In this document: positions 17,983 through 25,244 of the stretch, one piece after another
Numbering within the stretch: position 1 is the first letter of the stretch
Layout of the letters: the number at the start of each line of letters is the position of its first letter
NCBI GenBank assembly: GCA_964407405.1
Contig: CAYOVH010000002.1
Coordinates: 186,001 to 250,000, forward strand
Direction: 5' to 3'
Source of the DNA: JASLCR01 sp964407405
GTDB lineage: Bacteria > Patescibacteriota > Saccharimonadia > Saccharimonadales > Saccharimonadaceae
Length of the DNA stretch: 64,000 nt
Program-made: the position numbers and the translations under genes
The notes under the pieces: model-generated
Database searches by the model: none
What the model was told of the DNA's origin: nothing
The model's input: only the letters and a program-made list of their open reading frames with translations

Positions 17983-18643
17983 TTAGCTGTCGGATATCAC
18001 TTTCAATATCGACAATTGAGCGCATCTTGCCTGTCGTATCAGTGCATTCAATTGCCGTGTATTCATCCGGGTAGAGCTGACAAAGTTCTTTATAATTGGT
18101 TTTGGCTTTTTCGAGATGGTCGGCATCCGCCTCATGAATGTCTCGTTTTTTGTCCGTATATGAGCGGGCTTCTTTTTTATCAATGTTTTCTTGAGCGATG
18201 TGGCTCGGGACGAGCAGGACAATATTGAGATCAGGCTTGGGAATGCCAAGGATGCCGTATTCGGTCTTTTTGGTGCGCTCGTAGAATACATGTCGCTCGT
18301 TCTGATCAGTTAGCTTTGCTCCCTGATGCGCAAGGTTTGATGCGACGTAGCGATTTGAGACAACAATCGCATTTGGCTTTTTGAGATGTGCTATGATCTC
18401 GTCTTTGGCCGCGAATCGATCAAGTGCATATGGTAAAGCGCCAAGGTCTGCAGGTATATCATTTGGACCGCCATAATCACCGTTGAGGTAGCGCTCGACA
18501 TAGTAGGCCGAACTCTCTCCGTAGCGCGGAAAATCAGCCTCAAGGACATCGTGTCCTTCTGACTTAAGATATTCGATAAGCAGCTTTGATTGCGTAGCCT
18601 TGCCGGATCCGTCGCCTCCTTCGATAGCGATGAATAACCCCAT
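17951..18643 (-). CDS. tmk: Thymidylate kinase (dTMP kinase)
   Basis: 230 residues. P-loop GGDGSGKATQSKLL, DRF motif (YALDRFAAKDE), the TMP-binding VVSNRYVASNLAHQGAK and a lid region with basic residues (KKEARSYTDKKRDIHE). It converts dTMP to dTDP. The gene is two bases upstream of the region shared with dcd and forms an operon with dcd. Confidence 0.95.
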   Translation of the reverse strand: MGLFIAIEGGDGSGKATQSKLLIEYLKSEGHDVLEADFPRYGESSAYYVERYLNGDYGGPNDIPADLGALPYALDRFAAKDEIIAHLKKPNAIVVSNRYVASNLAHQGAKLTDQNERHVFYERTKKTEYGILGIPKPDLNIVLLVPSHIAQENIDKKEARSYTDKKRDIHEADADHLEKAKTNYKELCQLYPDEYTAIECTDTTGKMRSIVDIESDIRQLISVASDTLSE

Positions 18644-18645
18644 AG

Positions 18646-19368
18646 TTATTTTATTCCCTTGGGTAATCCGTCTATTGCTGGCGCTATGACGCGTGAGTCT
18701 TTGAATGCACGCGGGAGCATCATCTCGGGGCTCCAGGTGCGGATTAGCTCATCAAGATCATCAGTGTGTTGATACTTACCGCTCATGCCGTCGCGGCCTT
18801 TAGCGTAGCCGCCCTCGACAGGACCGGTGTGGTGAAAGATTAGCTGCCCTACCCTCTCACCGACTGGTAGGACGACACTTTCGTGCATGTTGAGGTTGTA
18901 GATTTCGAGCGTGATGCGATTGATATAGCCCGGATCTACCCAGCCGGCGTCAAAACAAACGGCGACGCCGTTTCGTCCCCAGCTAGAGCGGCTTTTTACT
19001 TCGCAAGCACCTCCGTGGGTGCGAATGCCAACAAATTCGTGGGTATGAGCCAGGATGCGCTCGCCCGGCTGCAATACGATGATCGGATGATCTTCGGGAA
19101 TGTTCTCAAAAAGAGGTTTTTGGTTCTTCTCGCACCACTCTTTGTGGGGCATCGCTTCCAGTGGCCCTTTGAAGTACCGTGCGACTTCTCTCTCATCGAA
19201 TGGGTTATAGACACCGCCCGGCTCCGTTTGGCTTTCTTGCTTGTAGAAATAATATCCGAGTGTAAAGTCGAGGCTAGCCTCAGATATGTGAGTCGGATTG
19301 AATGGTACACAGACGATGCGTCCATCATCAATGGCGCTCCGAATCTCGGTGTTGCTATATACTCCCAT
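18646..19368 (-). CDS. dcd: dCTP deaminase / dUTPase-family protein
   Basis: 240 residues, longer than the usual 190. The trimeric dUTPase-like core is clear: RSSWGRNGVAV, AGWVDPGYINRITLEIYN (active-site region) and VGQLIFHHT. An insertion at about 55-85 and a C-terminal tail of about 40 residues are extra. It supplies dUMP for ThyA by deaminating dCTP; bifunctional dCTP deaminase/dUTPase cannot be excluded. TGGTACACT lies shortly upstream, giving a leader of about five bases. Confidence 0.85.
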   Translation of the reverse strand: MGVYSNTEIRSAIDDGRIVCVPFNPTHISEASLDFTLGYYFYKQESQTEPGGVYNPFDEREVARYFKGPLEAMPHKEWCEKNQKPLFENIPEDHPIIVLQPGERILAHTHEFVGIRTHGGACEVKSRSSWGRNGVAVCFDAGWVDPGYINRITLEIYNLNMHESVVLPVGERVGQLIFHHTGPVEGGYAKGRDGMSGKYQHTDDLDELIRTWSPEMMLPRAFKDSRVIAPAIDGLPKGIK

Positions 19369-19392
19369 AAACTTCTTCTAGTGTACCATAGC

Positions 19393-19770
19393 TCATGTAT
19401 CAACATTGATAAAATGCGTATGTTGATGCGCGATGGAGCGGGCCACGTTTCGTGCCGCTCGTGAGTATATTGAATACCCTGCATCCTCATATTCCGTCAA
19501 AAGTCGTACATATTCAGTGCGTTCGTGCGGTTCAAGCTCACTGAGTTTTGAGATATGACGATTTGGGACGATCATCAGGTGTTGACTCACAGGTAAATCA
19601 TCCCAAACAGCATAAGGGTAATGATTCTTGATGACGACGAAATGGATATGGCGTGCGATAACTTGCGGATCATCGTTTGAGCGAATGAGGTCACAAAATT
19701 TACACTCACCTACGTATGAGCGCTTGAATTCATCATATGCGGCCTGTACTTCCGGAAGTCTCGCTGACAT
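19393..19770 (-). CDS. HIT-family nucleotide-binding protein
   Basis: 125 residues. A zinc-type CKFCDLI motif near residue 24 and the C-terminal histidine triad HQHTHF identify the HIT superfamily. The central MIVPNRHIS strand is typical. Members hydrolyse or transfer nucleoside phosphates, for example AMP-lysine or Ap4A. The start is fixed by a -10 box seven bases upstream. It is divergent from folA across a shared palindromic promoter. Confidence 0.88.
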   Translation of the reverse strand: MSARLPEVQAAYDEFKRSYVGECKFCDLIRSNDDPQVIARHIHFVVIKNHYPYAVWDDLPVSQHLMIVPNRHISKLSELEPHERTEYVRLLTEYEDAGYSIYSRAARNVARSIAHQHTHFINVDT

Positions 19771-19777
19771 TAGCTAA

Positions 19778-19795
19778 AGTGTATCATGATACACT
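19778..19795. promoter_or_regulatory. Palindromic divergent promoter between HIT gene and folA
   Basis: AGTGTATCATGATACACT is a perfect 18-bp palindrome. Each half reads as an extended -10 (TGA-TACACT) toward its own gene, seven bases before the HIT ATG and six before the folA ATG. Both mRNAs should be leaderless. The palindrome could also be an operator for a dimeric regulator. Confidence 0.7.
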
Positions 19796-19801
19796 GGATG
19801 T

Positions 19802-20293
19802 ATGAAAGCGATCGTGGTGGCAATGGATAAGAATAACGGTATTGGTACAGCGAATGATCTATTGTGGCAACGCGATCTACCGGCTGATCTGGCTCATTTC
19901 AAGAAACTGACAGTTGGAAAATCGGTAATCATGGGACGTAAAACTTTTGAAAGTATCGGCCGCCCCCTGCCCGATCGGCAGAATATTGTGGTTAGCCGCA
20001 GAGGCCCTATTGGTATAAAAGGTGTTTTGACAGCGTATTCGCTTGAGGCCGCCTATGCCCTAGCGCAATATGATGTGATGGTGATTGGCGGCGGGCAGAT
20101 ATATGCGGAGGCGATCGACGATATGGATGCGCTCTATGTAACCTACGTCGATGCTGATTTTCCGCAAGCGACTGTCTTCTTCCCGCAGATCAATTGTGAG
20201 GACTGGCAGGAAGTCGAGCGCGATCATCACGAGGCTGATGAAAAGAATAAATACTCGTTTGATTTTGTGAAGTATGAGCGAACTGCAGCTTAG
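19802..20293 (+). CDS. folA: Dihydrofolate reductase
   Basis: 163 residues. It has the N-terminal IVVAMDKNNGIGTANDLLW, the catalytic Asp-containing RDLPADLAHFKKLT, GKSVIMGRKTFESIGRPLPDRQN for NADPH binding, and MVIGGGQIYAEAI. It regenerates tetrahydrofolate consumed by ThyA, which is encoded just downstream on the other strand. The predicted transcript is leaderless. Confidence 0.97.
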   Translation: MKAIVVAMDKNNGIGTANDLLWQRDLPADLAHFKKLTVGKSVIMGRKTFESIGRPLPDRQNIVVSRRGPIGIKGVLTAYSLEAAYALAQYDVMVIGGGQIYAEAIDDMDALYVTYVDADFPQATVFFPQINCEDWQEVERDHHEADEKNKYSFDFVKYERTAA

Positions 20294-20535
20294 TCGCTTT
20301 CAGGGGCATCATCGGCATACTGTACATTAAGGATCTCTCCTTTTGCCTCTGGGATATGGCTATAGTATAGCTTTAATCCTCCTTTGCTTACAAGGTTACG
20401 TAGGGCTTTTGGGTCGGAGCCTGAGTGACGTACGGCCCGCTCGTAAGGACCCCTAAAAACCGCCCGTGCAAGCGACAAGTATCTATACCGTGAATTGCTT
20501 GGTTCCGTTTGTGGTCGGGAATGTTCGGGTGGCAT
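20290..20535 (-). CDS. Small hypothetical protein, 81 residues
   Basis: Basic protein starting MPPEHSRPQTEPSN, with an RYLSLARAVFRGPYERAV helix and an acidic tail (DDAPESD). The start at 20535 is supported by TATAGT at 20542-20547, six bases before the ATG. Its stop overlaps the folA stop. No family recognised. Confidence 0.5.
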   Translation of the reverse strand: MPPEHSRPQTEPSNSRYRYLSLARAVFRGPYERAVRHSGSDPKALRNLVSKGGLKLYYSHIPEAKGEILNVQYADDAPESD

Positions 20536-20542
20536 AAGTTTA

Positions 20543-21463
20543 CTATACCGCAATCGGTGCTTTAATGGATGGGTCTGGATTGTAGTTTTTGAGCTTGATG
20601 TCGTCGAATGTAAAATCGTCGATATTTTTGATGTCAGAATTGAGCCAGAGTGTTGGCAGTTCTTTTGGCGTGCGTGAGAGTTGTTCTTTGACCTGATCGA
20701 AGTGGTTGCTGTAGATGTGCGTATCAGCCAGTGTATGGACGAATTCACCTTGTTGTAAGCCTGTAACTTGCGCGATCATGGCGAGCAGCAGCGAGTAGCT
20801 GGCAATGTTGAATGGCACGCCGAGGAAGGTGTCGGCTGATCGCTGATAGAGCTGGAGGCTGAGCTTGCCATTTACGACGTAAAACTGAAACAGGCTGTGG
20901 CACGGTGGCAAACCACCGATGCGGACGATCTCATCGGTTTCTCCCGGATTCCAGGCGGTGACGATCATGCGGCGTGAATCTGGAGAATTTTTGATCATAT
21001 CGATGACATTGGCGATCTGGTCGATCTCCCCGCCCTTTCCATCTGGCCAGCGGCGCCACTGGACACCATAGACTGGACCAAGGTCGCCCCATTTGAGCGC
21101 GAAATCATGGTCGGTCGCGACTTTACTGATAAATTCTTTCATCTGTGCTTTCCACTCGTCAGAATTTACCTCTGGGATCGGAAGATTATTTTTTTCCAAG
21201 TATGCTTTGAACGGCCACTCGTCCCAGATGTGGACGTTGTTTTGGGCGAGGTATTCGATGTTTCCGGTGCCTTTGAGAAACCACAGCAGCTCATGCACGA
21301 CGGAGTTGAAGTAGAGTTTTTTGGTAGTGACAGCCGGGAAGCCTTTTGCGAGATCGTAGCGCACTTGCCGCCCAAACACACTACGTGTGCCAGTGCCGGT
21401 ACGGTCGCCTTTGTCGACGCCATTGTCCATGATATCTTGCAGTAAATCCAGGTATTGTCGCAT
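20543..21463 (-). CDS. thyA: Thymidylate synthase
   Basis: 306 residues from ATG 21463 with a GGAGGGG ribosome-binding site. Folate- and dUMP-binding segments are clear: GDRTGTGTRSVFG, WNPGETDEIVRIGGLPPCHSLFQFYV (nucleophilic Cys), QRSADTFLGVPFNIASYS and HTLADTHIYSNHFDQVKEQL. It methylates dUMP to dTMP using methylene-THF. An upstream in-frame stretch reaching 21565 lacks a ribosome-binding site and is rejected. Confidence 0.98.
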   Translation of the reverse strand: MRQYLDLLQDIMDNGVDKGDRTGTGTRSVFGRQVRYDLAKGFPAVTTKKLYFNSVVHELLWFLKGTGNIEYLAQNNVHIWDEWPFKAYLEKNNLPIPEVNSDEWKAQMKEFISKVATDHDFALKWGDLGPVYGVQWRRWPDGKGGEIDQIANVIDMIKNSPDSRRMIVTAWNPGETDEIVRIGGLPPCHSLFQFYVVNGKLSLQLYQRSADTFLGVPFNIASYSLLLAMIAQVTGLQQGEFVHTLADTHIYSNHFDQVKEQLSRTPKELPTLWLNSDIKNIDDFTFDDIKLKNYNPDPSIKAPIAV

Positions 21464-21661
21464 ATCCCCTCCGTATTCTCTTTTTAGTATACGGAAGTCT
21501 ATCCGATAATGCCACGTGAAGTGAAGTAATTGTGTACTTTTTAAACCAAAAGCGGTATAGTGCAAAGTACTTTGAGAGGGTGTGAGGATTTACCTTCTTG
21601 GAGCCAGAACCCCGGAGCTGCGTATGAGGCGGCTCCGGGGTAATTAACGCTTAGGGATACC

Positions 21662-22633
21662 TTAGTTTACGACGTTTTCAATCTTGATGCCAGGACCCAT
21701 GGTGGTGGTGATGGCGGTTGTCTTGACGTAGCTACCTTTGATAGAGCTTGGCTTTTGTGACTGGAGGCTATCAAAGAAGCTTCGTGCATTTTCCTCTAGC
21801 TTTGCAGCGCCAAAGGATACTTTGCCGATGCTCAGGTGAACGATAGCTTGCTTGTCGACGCGGTATTCGACTTTGCCGGCTTTTGCTTCGGATACAGCTT
21901 TGGCGACGTCGGTTGCGACAGTGCCGGCCTTTGGATTTGGCATGAGACCGCGTGGTCCGAGAAGTCGGGCGTATTTGCCGAGACGCGGCATGAATTGCGG
22001 CGTTGCGACCAGGACGTCAAAGTCGAGAGTGCCTTTGTCGAGCTGCTTGAGGAAGTCCTCATCTCCGATGATATCAGCACCAGCTTTCTTGGCTGCGGCG
22101 TGGTCGGCATCAGGGGCAAAGACAGCGACGCGGATGGTTTTTCCAGTGCCATTCGGGAGCGATACGGTGGCGCGGACATTTTGGTCTGCTTGGCGCGGGT
22201 CGACACCAAGGCGGACGTGCACTTCGACAGACGCGTCAAATTTTGTCGGACTGGTTTTGGTAGCGAGCTCAAGCGCTTCGCTGAGGTTGTATAGCTTGTC
22301 TTTTTCGATCTGCTCTGCCAGTTTGCGGAAGTTTTTGCCGCGGCGAGCCAAGCGCGGTCGTGTCGTTGGCTTGGGGCCCTTCTTGACGACATGCTCTGAC
22401 TCATCTTGCGGCGTAGTGTCACCAACTTCTTTGCGTGCTTCTTTTTCGGCCTTCTCTTCAGCTTCGGCGAGTGCTTTGGCGCTACGCTTGCCAGCTTTGG
22501 CTACATGAGCTTCTTTGACTTCATGCTTTTCGCTAGCAGCAATTGCTGCTTCGATCTCAGCGATCGTATTCTTTTCTGAAACTTCTAATTTTAGTTCTGC
22601 TGCTTTTTCAAGCAGGTCTGCTTTTTTAGCCAT
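21662..22633 (-). CDS. rplA: 50S ribosomal protein L1 with N-terminal extension
   Basis: About 323 residues, some 90 longer than typical L1. The L1 core starts at about residue 92 (RRGKNFRKLAEQIEKDKLYNL) and includes VRLGVDPRQADQNVRATVSL, MPRLGKYARLLGPRGLMPNPKAGT and the C-terminal signature. The first 90 residues are a charged, Lys/Glu/Ala-rich, probably helical extension. L1 forms the ribosomal L1 stalk. Unlike most bacteria, rplA is separated from rplK by about 430 bases that contain terminators, a promoter and an RNA candidate. Confidence 0.95.
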   Translation of the reverse strand: MAKKADLLEKAAELKLEVSEKNTIAEIEAAIAASEKHEVKEAHVAKAGKRSAKALAEAEEKAEKEARKEVGDTTPQDESEHVVKKGPKPTTRPRLARRGKNFRKLAEQIEKDKLYNLSEALELATKTSPTKFDASVEVHVRLGVDPRQADQNVRATVSLPNGTGKTIRVAVFAPDADHAAAKKAGADIIGDEDFLKQLDKGTLDFDVLVATPQFMPRLGKYARLLGPRGLMPNPKAGTVATDVAKAVSEAKAGKVEYRVDKQAIVHLSIGKVSFGAAKLEENARSFFDSLQSQKPSSIKGSYVKTTAITTTMGPGIKIENVVN

Positions 22634-22700
22634 AAGACTAACCCTTTCTGTGGTACAAGCGGCTGTTTGATGGCCTCCCAACATTGATTTGTATAGACTA

Positions 22701-22729
22701 ATTGTATCAGATCATTGACATTTTGTCGA
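22701..22729 (-). promoter_or_regulatory. Promoter of rplA
   Basis: -35 TCGACA (22724-22729) and extended -10 TGA-TACAAT (22701-22706) with a 17-base spacer. The leader is about 60 nucleotides and contains an AGAAAGGG ribosome-binding region. This makes rplA its own transcription unit. Confidence 0.75.
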
Positions 22730-22736
22730 GAAACTA

Positions 22737-22765
22737 TTGACAAAAAATGATAGGTATGATACTAT
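22737..22765 (+). promoter_or_regulatory. Promoter of the 22.77-kb RNA candidate
   Basis: -35 TTGACA (22737-22742), a 17-base spacer and -10 TACTAT (22760-22765). It is divergent from the rplA promoter. Confidence 0.7.
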
Positions 22766-22771
22766 AGTACA

Positions 22772-22997
22772 GTGAGCAATGCTAGTGGAATTAGCAGAGC
22801 ACACTATCATAGTAATACCTATCATGGTAAGCCTGGCCGTGAGTAGCGGACAGAATCTGAGTCGGGGAATATTTCTCAGACATAAAATCCAAATCGTAAT
22901 TCATAAGCCTAGTGGCCATCGCGGTGCCTAGCAGAATGTATGATCCCTGGTTAAAATCCCATGTGGTGGCGTGTCAAACCCGATGACACGCCTTTTT
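22772..22997 (+). ncRNA. Unidentified structured RNA between rplA and rplK
   Basis: A consensus-like promoter and a strong terminator define a transcript of about 225 nucleotides without a credible reading frame. Visible stems include a 5' hairpin at about 22772-22807 (GTG.GC..TGCTA pairing with TAGCA..GC.CAC) and TCTGAG/CTCAGA near 22857-22886. A GC-rich near-palindrome (GGCCATCGCGGTGCC) lies near 22913. I found no SRP Alu/S-domain core, no tmRNA resume or T-arm consensus, and no RNase P core. A 6S-like RNA cannot be excluded. Confidence 0.55.
22968..22997 (+). terminator. Intrinsic terminator of the RNA candidate
   Basis: Perfect 9-bp stem GGCGTGTCA/TGACACGCC with a seven-base loop, followed by TTTTT. 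Confidence 0.9.
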
Positions 22998-23010
22998 ACT
23001 TTGGCGAACT

Positions 23011-23047
23011 AAAAATAAGACCCATAAATTGTGAGGGTCTTATTTTC
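23011..23047. terminator. Bidirectional terminator behind rplK
   Basis: The stem AATAAGACCC/GGGTCTTATT, with loop of 11, is flanked by A-run and T-run on both sides. It ends the rplK transcript and insulates the RNA candidate. Confidence 0.85.
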
Positions 23048-23062
23048 TGAGATGATCAATTA

Positions 23063-23488
23063 CTAGTCGGTAACTTCGACGCCCATTGAGCGGGCAGTGC
23101 CGGCAATTGTCTTGACGGCACCGTCTAGATCGATAGCATTGAGTTGCTCCATCTTTGCTTCGGCGATTTCTTCGAGTTGCTTGCGAGATATCTTGCCGAC
23201 TTTTTCTGAGTGCGGCTTGCCGCTTCCCTTTTTGATGCCGATTTTTTCGCGGATTGCATCGTCAACGGGTTGGCCGAGGCTTTTCCAGTCAAAAGTACGG
23301 TCTTCGTACACCTTGATGTGGACGATGACGTCTTTGCCCATGTCGCCTTTGGTAGCATCGTTGAATGGATTGATGAAATCCATCATGTTGAGGCCCCATT
23401 GACCGAGCGTTGAGCCGACCGGAGGACCTGCAGTCGCGCGACCAGCAGGAATTCTCAGTTTGAGATTACCAATAACTTGTTTTGCCAT
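23063..23488 (-). CDS. rplK: 50S ribosomal protein L11
   Basis: 141 residues, normal length. The N-terminal domain has LRIPAGRATAGPPVGSTLGQ and GLNMMDFINPFND. The C-terminal rRNA-binding domain has KKGSGKPHSEKVGKISRKQLEEIAEAKM and the final TARSMGVEV. It binds the GTPase-associated centre. An extended -10 TGT-TACAAT at 23553-23558 and AAAAGGA give it its own promoter and leader. Confidence 0.98.
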   Translation of the reverse strand: MAKQVIGNLKLRIPAGRATAGPPVGSTLGQWGLNMMDFINPFNDATKGDMGKDVIVHIKVYEDRTFDWKSLGQPVDDAIREKIGIKKGSGKPHSEKVGKISRKQLEEIAEAKMEQLNAIDLDGAVKTIAGTARSMGVEVTD

Positions 23489-23578
23489 ATAGATTATAGT
23501 TCCTTTTTACTGCTAAATTGTTGAAGCGATTTGCAGTGCGTAACAGTGATAGATTGTAACAGAAATTGATGGTGATGT

Positions 23579-23809
23579 CTAGGTCAACGCGCCGTTGTAC
23601 TCATCTACGCAATGCTGTAGCGCGATTACTTTAGCAAGCAGCTGATCTCGGAGTTCTTTCAACTCATCTAGGGAGGCCATCTGTGTGGCGATTCTTTTCT
23701 GGAGCTCGATCATCTCGGTTTGTGCTGCTGCAAGCTGATCGCGGGCTTCCCCAATATGCACAGGAGCGGCCTCATGGGAGTCAGGAGCTATTCGGAGTTG
23801 TTCGGTCAT
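23579..23809 (-). CDS. Small coiled-coil hypothetical protein, 76 residues
   Basis: Starts MTEQLRIAPDSHEA and continues as one long heptad-rich helix from about residue 22 to 70 (QLAAAQTEMIELQKRIATQM, DELKELRDQLLAKVIAL). No family recognised. Its start overlaps the stop of the preceding gene, so it is coupled to it. It lies between nusG and rplK, which are usually adjacent. Confidence 0.6.
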   Translation of the reverse strand: MTEQLRIAPDSHEAAPVHIGEARDQLAAAQTEMIELQKRIATQMASLDELKELRDQLLAKVIALQHCVDEYNGALT

Positions 23810-24237
23810 AGCGCCAACTCATCTCCTGGTAGTAGTATCGGTCGCTCCTCTGGGGCATAACCCGTCTGGCAGTGTTGTCTGATCTGATCCAAATGTGTGT
23901 CGTATTCCTGTCTCTTGGCTATGATAGGGAGATCGACGAGTCGCACAACAACGCCCTCGCCTAATATCTGCTGAGTTCGTGAAGTAAGGTTGACGCATTC
24001 ACGCCCATTATAGAGTTGGCGCGAGCGTTGCCAGCTATCTTTATCCGATAGGACTGGCACCGGTTTGGCGATATATGCTGCACCGGAGTCTGACTGCCAT
24101 CCATAGTTGGGAGATAGAGGCTGACCGAGAAGTTGGTCGCCAATAGTACGGAGACGATCTTCGCTTAGCGTATCATCTGTCTTTCCATCATAAAAATGGC
24201 CGAATTCTATACCTTTTAACGGGACAAGAATATGCAT
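23806..24237 (-). CDS. Hypothetical soluble protein, 143 residues
   Basis: Starts MHILVPLKGIEFGHFYDGK and shows no membrane segment. Mixed alpha/beta; no motif that I can assign. It is translationally coupled to the coiled-coil gene downstream and lies 18 bases behind nusG, so it is probably in the secE-nusG transcript. Confidence 0.6.
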   Translation of the reverse strand: MHILVPLKGIEFGHFYDGKTDDTLSEDRLRTIGDQLLGQPLSPNYGWQSDSGAAYIAKPVPVLSDKDSWQRSRQLYNGRECVNLTSRTQQILGEGVVVRLVDLPIIAKRQEYDTHLDQIRQHCQTGYAPEERPILLPGDELAL

Positions 24238-24254
24238 GGATGATGCCTCTTGGG

Positions 24255-24800
24255 CTAGACTTTCTTTACCTGCAAGGCATCGAGTTCTACAGGGGTGTCG
24301 CGGCCAAACATTGATACCATGACTTTGATCTTACCTTTGGTGCTATCGATCTCTGAAATTGAGCCATCAAAGCCTTTGAACGGTCCGTCGGTAATAGAGA
24401 CGACTTCGCCTTCCGTAAAGTCGATCTGGTGCTTGGGATCTTCGACACCCATACGCTTTTTGATCTTAGCAATCTCACCGTCGGAGACTGGTGTTGGCTC
24501 AGTGCCACTACCGACAAAGCCTGTCACGCCTGGCGTGTTGCGCACAATGTACCATGTCTCGTCGGTTAGTTTCATTTCAACCAGTACGTAGCCTTGGAAG
24601 ATTTTAGCTTCAATGACTTTGCGTTTGCCGTTTTTGATCTGAATTTGTTTTTCTTTTGGTACCATGACATCAAAGATTTTGTCTGCCATGTCAACAGCCT
24701 GGATACGCTGCCGGATACTGTCGGCTACCTTCTCTTCGTAGCCGCTATACGTATGGATGGCGTACCATTGTCGGGATGAGTCATATCGATTTTTTGCCAC
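24255..24800 (-). CDS. nusG: Transcription termination/antitermination factor NusG
   Basis: 181 residues from GTG 24800 with an AAGGAG ribosome-binding site. The NGN domain has RQWYAIHTYSGYEEKVADSI and the strand KIFQGYVLVEMKLTDETWYIVRNTPGVTGFVG. The KOW domain has FTEGEVVSITDGPFKGFDGSI. It binds RNA polymerase and couples transcription with translation. It follows secE as in most bacteria. Confidence 0.97.
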   Translation of the reverse strand: MAKNRYDSSRQWYAIHTYSGYEEKVADSIRQRIQAVDMADKIFDVMVPKEKQIQIKNGKRKVIEAKIFQGYVLVEMKLTDETWYIVRNTPGVTGFVGSGTEPTPVSDGEIAKIKKRMGVEDPKHQIDFTEGEVVSITDGPFKGFDGSISEIDSTKGKIKVMVSMFGRDTPVELDALQVKKV

Positions 24801-24811
24801 AAGTCTGCTCC

Positions 24812-25126
24812 TTATTTTAGAATCGTTTCAAATATATACTTAAAAATCGCGTCAAGAACAAGAATAAAGACGACGAAGAACGCAGAAAAGGCCAAAACGG
24901 CTCCTGTCAGCCCCCATGTTGCCGAGCGGGTCGGCCAATGTACTTGGCGAAGCTCTTGCCAGGCACCTACAAAGTAGCCAAAAAACCCACTGAGAAAGCG
25001 AGGCTTTTTTGTAGTCTCTTTGGGAGTTATCTTTGTCATTTTCGGCGCTTGCTTTTTAGCACGGTCCTTGCCATTTTTTGACGTCTTGATCCGGGTCACA
25101 CTCTCTGATTTTGATGCTTTTGCCAC
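24812..25126 (-). CDS. secE: Preprotein translocase subunit SecE
   Basis: 104 residues from GTG 25126 with GTAGGAG upstream. A basic N-terminal tail of about 50 residues precedes the conserved amphipathic helix (FVGAWQELRQVHWPTRSAT) and one C-terminal TM. It is an essential small subunit of SecYEG. The Lys/Ser-rich extension is common in Actinobacteria and CPR. Confidence 0.93.
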   Translation of the reverse strand: MAKASKSESVTRIKTSKNGKDRAKKQAPKMTKITPKETTKKPRFLSGFFGYFVGAWQELRQVHWPTRSATWGLTGAVLAFSAFFVVFILVLDAIFKYIFETILK

Positions 25127-25244
25127 CGTATCTCCTACTCATCCTATTTAAAGGAATTTAAAAAGTCTGCCTTTGGAGCAAACTGTCAATAGATAGTGTA
25201 GTCTACCACTGTCGTTTCGTCAAGTCGTGCTACTATAAAAGATA

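Noticed and set aside
22772..22997. T-box-like motif GGCACCGCG on the minus strand of the RNA region
   Set aside because: The surrounding specifier loop and a downstream aminoacyl-tRNA synthetase or amino-acid gene are missing, and promoter and terminator mark the other strand.
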